9,372 nt of DNA, from the NCBI GenBank assembly GCA_022729775.1, contig DZBA01000114.1, positions 1 through 9,372 on the forward strand, in the 5' to 3' direction. Shown here in pieces: positions 6,065 to 9,372 of the stretch. Within the stretch, counting starts at the first letter, position 1. Each line of letters begins with the position of its first letter. The notes below the pieces were generated by a model. That model saw nothing but the letters and a program-made list of their open reading frames with translations. It made no database searches and was not told where the DNA came from. The translations under genes were made by a program, and so were the position numbers. This DNA is from Anaerolinea thermophila. GTDB taxonomy: Bacteria; Chloroflexota; Anaerolineae; Anaerolineales; Villigracilaceae.

Positions 6065-6832
6065 TTAAGTATGGGTCAGCCGCAGGATGACAAGCGACGC
6101 TCCCTGCACAACGATGGCGGCAAGCGTCGCCGCGCCGAAGGAAAGTCCCAAACTATGGTCTTTGATGAGCAATCCCAGCACGAGATAAAACCCCGCGAAG
6201 GAAAATAAACCGAGAATCAGTCCGCGCAGAACGTTGACCGCGCTTTCATGTCCCTGATGACGATGGGCGAAGATGGTCAGGATGCTGATGTATAACGGAA
6301 TGGTCGTGAGCAGCCCGGTCAAGCGCGAGCCGATGTAGGGCGCAATGCCGGTAATGAGCAGAATAAAACTTGTGCCAACTAAAATCCGCGCGGGAATATC
6401 CCACCTGCCGGGCTGTTCTGCGGGCGGACTTGATTCGTATTTTGGCATGAGAGATAAGCCTGTAAAAATCACCGCAAGCACGGCAAAGAAAAGCGGAGTA
6501 AACGGGATGATGACATTTTGTAAAATGGCGGTCATGCCTGCAAAGACAAAGATGCTCGAAAAAATGGAAACCACCCAATTGAACTTCTTCGACACAAACG
6601 TATAAGTAAGCGTGAACGCAATCAACGAAAAGCCGCCGCTCAATGTGCCGCGCACTGTGTCAAACGCAAAGGCGTGGTCATGGCTGATCGCGATGATGAA
6701 CGCCACAGGTCCAGATGTGAGCGGGAGTCCCACAATCCAGCCGCTGACGGCTGCGCCCCATTTTCGTCCTGCAAGGCTGGCAGAGCCAATGATAACCGGC
6801 GCGAGAAGCAACTTCAAAGCAAGGATGTGCAT
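6065..6832 (-). CDS. Polytopic membrane protein of unknown function with an internal duplication
   Basis: I do not recognise a characterised function. From the ATG at 6832 the product is 255 residues with about nine predicted membrane spans (roughly 4-20, 27-49, 62-80, 86-104, 108-128, 150-166, 172-189, 203-223, 228-250). The two halves are related without gaps at an offset of 142 residues: Gly31/173, Pro37/179, Leu38/180, His53/195, Ala56/198, Arg61/203, Gly62/204, Gly66/208, Phe68/210 and Ser69/211 match. GLPLTSGP (35-42) and the RG pair after each first helix set are the most family-like marks. A GTG at 6856 would extend it by eight residues. The ATG is preferred because AGG lies 10 bases before it and the longer form overlaps the upstream gene by 43 bases rather than 19. 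It sits between the CPBP and flavoprotein genes and is probably co-transcribed with them. A small transporter is possible but unproven. Confidence 0.8.
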   Translation of the reverse strand: MHILALKLLLAPVIIGSASLAGRKWGAAVSGWIVGLPLTSGPVAFIIAISHDHAFAFDTVRGTLSGGFSLIAFTLTYTFVSKKFNWVVSIFSSIFVFAGMTAILQNVIIPFTPLFFAVLAVIFTGLSLMPKYESSPPAEQPGRWDIPARILVGTSFILLITGIAPYIGSRLTGLLTTIPLYISILTIFAHRHQGHESAVNVLRGLILGLFSFAGFYLVLGLLIKDHSLGLSFGAATLAAIVVQGASLVILRLTHT

Positions 6833-7443
6833 AAACCAACCTGTAAATAAACGCACAAAAGAATCGAAAGGTCTGCGGCGGCGTGACCCAACACGGGCGC
6901 AAGCAGCCCTTCATCTTCGCGCTGAATTTGCCGCCATAGCCAGCCCGCGGTGACGAGGAGAATCAGCGCGACGAACACGGTCAGCAGCGGAACCTTGTCC
7001 CATAAAATCATGGCGTGATAGCCCGCAAAGACAAAATCGCCGACATATAATTTTTTTGTGCTGTGACCTAAAAATCCGCGCCAGAAATATTCTTCCACAA
7101 ACGGGTTGACGATGGCAAAATACGCGATGAAGGGCAGCCACGCGCCGCCGCTCAACCCGATTTCTTTCAGATGCGCGGACAAGTCGCCAGCAGTGTCGAA
7201 CATATCCCAAAAAGCGTATAAACTGATTCCACTCAAACCGCACAAGATAACGCTGGCAAGCATCCACTTTGGATTCTTGCTTTTGAAAAGAGTTTCAACG
7301 GGAAGGGAAGGGCGCGCAATGAAGAGCGCGAGTAAAATGACAGCGTGAAACCCCGTCAACGCAAGCCACGCGCTTTTGAATAAAAATAATCCCGCCCACA
7401 CGGCGAGATAGGGAAGGATGGGGGCAAGCCATTTTTTGTTCAT
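6814..7443 (-). CDS. CPBP-family intramembrane metalloprotease homologue (CaaX-protease-like)
   Basis: A 209-residue membrane protein of the CPBP (Abi, Rce1-like) family, whose members are intramembrane endopeptidases. The three sequence marks are present: EEYFWRGF with Glu117, Glu118 and Arg122; FAGYH (139-143) with His143; and HAAAD (187-191) with His187 and Asp191. These correspond to the glutamates and histidines that form the active site in Rce1-type enzymes. About six hydrophobic segments are visible. An in-frame GTG at 7464 would add seven residues but lies inside the terminator hairpin after mevalonate kinase, so the ATG at 7443 is chosen. It heads the second minus-strand run, and its 3' end overlaps the next gene by 19 bases. 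The target is unknown. Rce1 enzymes process prenylated proteins in eukaryotes, but nothing here shows protein prenylation in this organism. Confidence 0.85.
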   Translation of the reverse strand: MNKKWLAPILPYLAVWAGLFLFKSAWLALTGFHAVILLALFIARPSLPVETLFKSKNPKWMLASVILCGLSGISLYAFWDMFDTAGDLSAHLKEIGLSGGAWLPFIAYFAIVNPFVEEYFWRGFLGHSTKKLYVGDFVFAGYHAMILWDKVPLLTVFVALILLVTAGWLWRQIQREDEGLLAPVLGHAAADLSILLCVYLQVGLCTSLL

Positions 7444-7449
7444 CACTGA

Positions 7450-7481
7450 AAAACCGCCAGTCACGCTGAAAGTGACTGGCG
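7450..7481 (-). terminator. Intrinsic terminator after mevalonate kinase
   Basis: On the minus strand CGCCAGTCAC, loop TTTCAGC and GTGACTGGCG form a perfect 10-bp hairpin (7481-7455), followed by GTTTTTC with five Ts. It begins five bases after the mevalonate kinase stop and ends just before the CPBP start. It should separate ubiA-type/mvk from the genes downstream, or let part of the transcription through. Confidence 0.78.
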
Positions 7482-7485
7482 ATGA

Positions 7486-8412
7486 TTAACTCACTTCAGT
7501 CGTCAACGTTTTCTTCGCGCCCGCGGAGAGGACTGCCTGCGCGACTTTTTCCGCGTCCTCTGGGTTGACCAGCGCAATCATATTTCCACCGCGCCCGCCA
7601 CCGCTGAGTTTTGCGCCCAGCGCGCCCGCTTCCCGCGCGGCGTTGACGAGGGCGTCCAGTTCGCTGCAAGAGACGGTCATCCGCTGTAAGAGCGCGTGGT
7701 TGTGATCCATCAACTCGCCAAGCATGTCGGGTCTGCCGCTTTCGATGGAACGCCGCGCAATCAACGCGATTTGCGCAATTTCATTAAACATACTTTCAAA
7801 GCCGTTTGTATCTTTCAACCACGCGCGGCGCACATCCGCAACGGATTGTTTGGTCGGCGCGGGTATCCCGGTGTCACCGATGATGATGGTAAACGGCTTG
7901 CCGACTTTGAACGTCTCGCCGGGTTTACCCTTGATGAAGTACACAGGCTTTGCGTAGGTGATGACGGTATTGTCAATGCCCGACGGCGTGCCGTGATACA
8001 ACTTTTCGATTTCATACACAAGGTTGTTGACCTGCTCATCGGACAGCGAGCGCTCGACGTGCATTGCCAGCGCGCGCGTCAAGGCGACGGAAACCGCCGC
8101 GCCAGAACCCAGCCCCGATGCGACTGGAATTGTGGACTCGATGTTAATCTCCAGTCCGCGGGTGGGGAGCGGAAGTTCGAGCATGGAAAAAAGATTGTGG
8201 ATGACAGAACCAATTGGGTGGTCGGATGGGAGCGCGGAAAGTTCGGCGTGCATATCCACTGCGGGGGCGTGAATCCAAATTCCCGCGTTGGATGAATCCG
8301 CGACATTCACTTCCACTTGAACTTGCGTGACCGGGACGGCAAGCGCGGGTCGTCCATATACGACCGCGTGTTCGCCAAAGAGAATGATTTTTCCGGGCGC
8401 GGATGATTTCAT
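7486..8412 (-). CDS. mvk: Mevalonate kinase (GHMP kinase family)
   Basis: Phosphorylates mevalonate to 5-phosphomevalonate with ATP, a cytoplasmic step towards isopentenyl diphosphate. The 308 residues show the GHMP order: SAPGKIILFGEHAVVYGRPA (4-23) with Lys8 and Glu14-His15; PVASGLGSGAAVSVAL (96-111), the ATP-binding loop; GTPSGIDN (141-148) with the catalytic Asp147; and KLSGGGRGGN (268-277). The HAVVYG stretch and SGIDN separate mevalonate kinase from phosphomevalonate and homoserine kinases. The loop reads GLGSGAA where GLGSSAA is more usual, a small change that should still bind phosphate. The ATG overlaps the stop of the UbiA-type gene by four bases, so the two are translationally coupled. 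Most bacteria use the MEP route, so this gene points to a mevalonate pathway, full or partial, in the host. The other pathway genes are not in the window. Confidence 0.93.
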   Translation of the reverse strand: MKSSAPGKIILFGEHAVVYGRPALAVPVTQVQVEVNVADSSNAGIWIHAPAVDMHAELSALPSDHPIGSVIHNLFSMLELPLPTRGLEINIESTIPVASGLGSGAAVSVALTRALAMHVERSLSDEQVNNLVYEIEKLYHGTPSGIDNTVITYAKPVYFIKGKPGETFKVGKPFTIIIGDTGIPAPTKQSVADVRRAWLKDTNGFESMFNEIAQIALIARRSIESGRPDMLGELMDHNHALLQRMTVSCSELDALVNAAREAGALGAKLSGGGRGGNMIALVNPEDAEKVAQAVLSAGAKKTLTTEVS

Positions 8413-9278
8413 GAGAGGTAAAAGACCGAGAGGACAGCCAATGCCCAGAGAATCATGGTGACTTGAAACGGGCGGTCAGATAACAAAATTTCCTCCGGGG
8501 CGCCGCCTGCGTGTTTGACTTCGATCATGTAAAGATAACGGAAGATGGCATACACAACAAAGGGGATGGTAAGCATCATGCTGTGATTGTCGGGCAGGTT
8601 GGGCGCGGAAAAAGTATAGAGTGAATAGGCAACGATGGTCGTGCCGGATACAATCATAATGTATTGGTCGAGAAGCGGCAGGGTATAACCTTCCAACACT
8701 TTGCGATGTGAGCCTGCGCCATGCGCGAGCAGGGCAAGTTCGGCGCGGCGTTTTCCAAAGCCGAGGAAGAGCGCGAGCAAGGTCATAACCACATACAGCC
8801 AGGGGGAGAAGCGCTGCACTTCGATTAAGGTCACGCCCGCGTGAACGCGCAAAACGAATCCGGTTGCGATAATCAAGACATCCAAAATCGGGATGTGTTT
8901 GAGCCATTTGGAGTAGGCAAGGTTGAGGAGGAAGTAAACAGCTATCACCGCTTCAAATCCGCGCGTGAGGAAGAAGGCGGCAACAAGCGTGAAGAGGACG
9001 AGCGCGACGCCAAATATCCACGCGGCGCGGACGGATAACTTCCCTGCTGCGATAGGGCGATGCTTTTTATCGGGATGCTGGCGGTCGGCTTCGACATCCG
9101 CAATGTCGTTGAAGATGTAGACGCTCGATGAGATGAGACAAAATAACGCGAAGCCCGCCAGCGTATGCAGGAAGGCTTCGGCGTTGAGGAGTTGTTTGTC
9201 AAACACAAGGGCGGCAAAAATAAAGACGTTTTTTGTCCACTGACGCGGACGCATGGTTTTGAATAAGGCTTTAAGCAT
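8409..9278 (-). CDS. UbiA-family prenyltransferase, decaprenyl-phosphate phosphoribosyltransferase type
   Basis: An integral-membrane UbiA-family enzyme of 289 residues with about nine spans. The family motif is NDIADVEAD (57-65) with Asp58, Asp61 and Asp65. The stretch QHPDKKHRPIAAG (67-79) and the start MRPRQWTKNVFIFA (9-22) match the branch typified by mycobacterial DPPR synthase (Rv3806c), which transfers ribose-5-phosphate from PRPP to decaprenyl phosphate. So do GKRRAEL (175-181), LEGYT (195-199) and GGAPEEILLSDR (258-269). A quinone- or heme-type UbiA is less likely. In mycobacteria the product leads to arabinan donors; a matching arabinan is not known to me in the suspected host group, so the final product is open. 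The ATG at 9278 lacks a clear ribosome binding site; an alternative ATG at 9254 would begin at MRPRQW. It is the first gene of the minus-strand run and overlaps mvk by four bases. Confidence 0.88.
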   Translation of the reverse strand: MLKALFKTMRPRQWTKNVFIFAALVFDKQLLNAEAFLHTLAGFALFCLISSSVYIFNDIADVEADRQHPDKKHRPIAAGKLSVRAAWIFGVALVLFTLVAAFFLTRGFEAVIAVYFLLNLAYSKWLKHIPILDVLIIATGFVLRVHAGVTLIEVQRFSPWLYVVMTLLALFLGFGKRRAELALLAHGAGSHRKVLEGYTLPLLDQYIMIVSGTTIVAYSLYTFSAPNLPDNHSMMLTIPFVVYAIFRYLYMIEVKHAGGAPEEILLSDRPFQVTMILWALAVLSVFYLS

Positions 9279-9284
9279 GGGGGT

Positions 9285-9313
9285 ATTTTACCTTATGAAT
9301 GATGAATGCAGAA
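9285..9313 (-). promoter_or_regulatory. Possible promoter of the UbiA-type gene (weak)
   Basis: On the minus strand TAAAAT (9285-9290) resembles a -10 box and lies only 6 bases before the ATG at 9278. With no ribosome binding site, a transcript starting there would be nearly leaderless. The sequence 17 bases further upstream (TTCTGC) matches a -35 box poorly. This is a suggestion only. Confidence 0.25.
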
Positions 9314-9350
9314 TTATGAATTATGAAAGGGAGGGTGAGTTATGAGTGCA
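9295..9350. repeat. Short AT-rich direct repeats at the right edge
   Basis: ATGAAT occurs at 9295, 9302 and 9316, and ATGAAA at 9323. ATGAATGCA (9302-9310) recurs as ATGAGTGCA (9342-9350). This low-complexity sequence fills the gap upstream of the UbiA-type gene up to the window edge. No coding sequence is visible here. Confidence 0.5.
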
Positions 9351-9372
9351 AGTTTATGGTTATAGGTTAGAA

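Noticed and set aside
6833..6856. GTG start eight codons upstream for the duplicated membrane protein
   Set aside because: It would lengthen the overlap with the CPBP gene to 43 bases; the ATG at 6832 has AGG at a reasonable distance and begins directly before the first membrane span.
7444..7464. GTG start seven codons upstream for the CPBP protein
   Set aside because: It lies in the arm of the terminator hairpin after mevalonate kinase; the ATG at 7443 lies just past the T tract.
7696..8295. 199-residue plus-strand open frame opposite mevalonate kinase
   Set aside because: It is antisense to a gene with all GHMP motifs, and its length is explained by the GC-biased third positions of that gene. 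No family motif or start signal is seen.

Overview
The window looks like a piece of a bacterial chromosome at about 50-55% GC, with tightly packed genes and short, repeat-laden gaps. The best guess for the host is Chloroflexota, class Anaerolineae. This is an inference from three things: a mevalonate kinase in an otherwise ordinary bacterial gene set, a decaprenyl-phosphate-phosphoribosyltransferase-type UbiA protein, and short palindromic extragenic repeats of a kind common in that group. No single gene here proves the taxon. There is no phage, plasmid, transposase or CRISPR signal.

Layout. Plus strand, 1-2977: the 3' part of a tRNA-Gln(TTG), cut by the window edge; a 370-base non-coding stretch (54-423) with two hairpins and a nested set of inverted repeats; then glmU (UDP-GlcNAc synthesis), cdd (cytidine deaminase) and recO (recombination repair), closely spaced in one direction and closed by a strong intrinsic terminator. 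Minus strand, read from 9278 down to 2985: a UbiA-type prenyl-phosphate transferase and mevalonate kinase (4-base overlap); a hairpin terminator; then a CPBP-family membrane protease homologue, an unknown polytopic membrane protein with an internal duplication, a geranylgeranyl-reductase-type flavoprotein, an acyltransferase-3 membrane protein, and a PHP-domain metal-dependent phosphoesterase. The two groups converge at 2977/2985, where one 26-base palindrome holds both stop codons.

How the genes fit. The minus-strand block leans towards isoprenoid and membrane-lipid chemistry. Mevalonate kinase feeds the isoprenoid precursor pool, the UbiA protein acts on a polyprenyl phosphate, and the GGR-type flavoprotein could saturate prenyl chains. 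The acyltransferase and the two other membrane proteins would act at the same membrane. This shared theme is an inference from gene content and coupling. The plus-strand genes are unrelated housekeeping functions.

No clearly new biological system is visible. The most unusual things are a short palindromic repeat sitting in frame inside the flavoprotein gene (peptide VTQASSLR), the nested ATCCG-unit palindrome upstream of glmU, the shared terminator and stop-codon palindrome that encodes a poly-lysine tail, and the duplicated membrane protein of unknown function.
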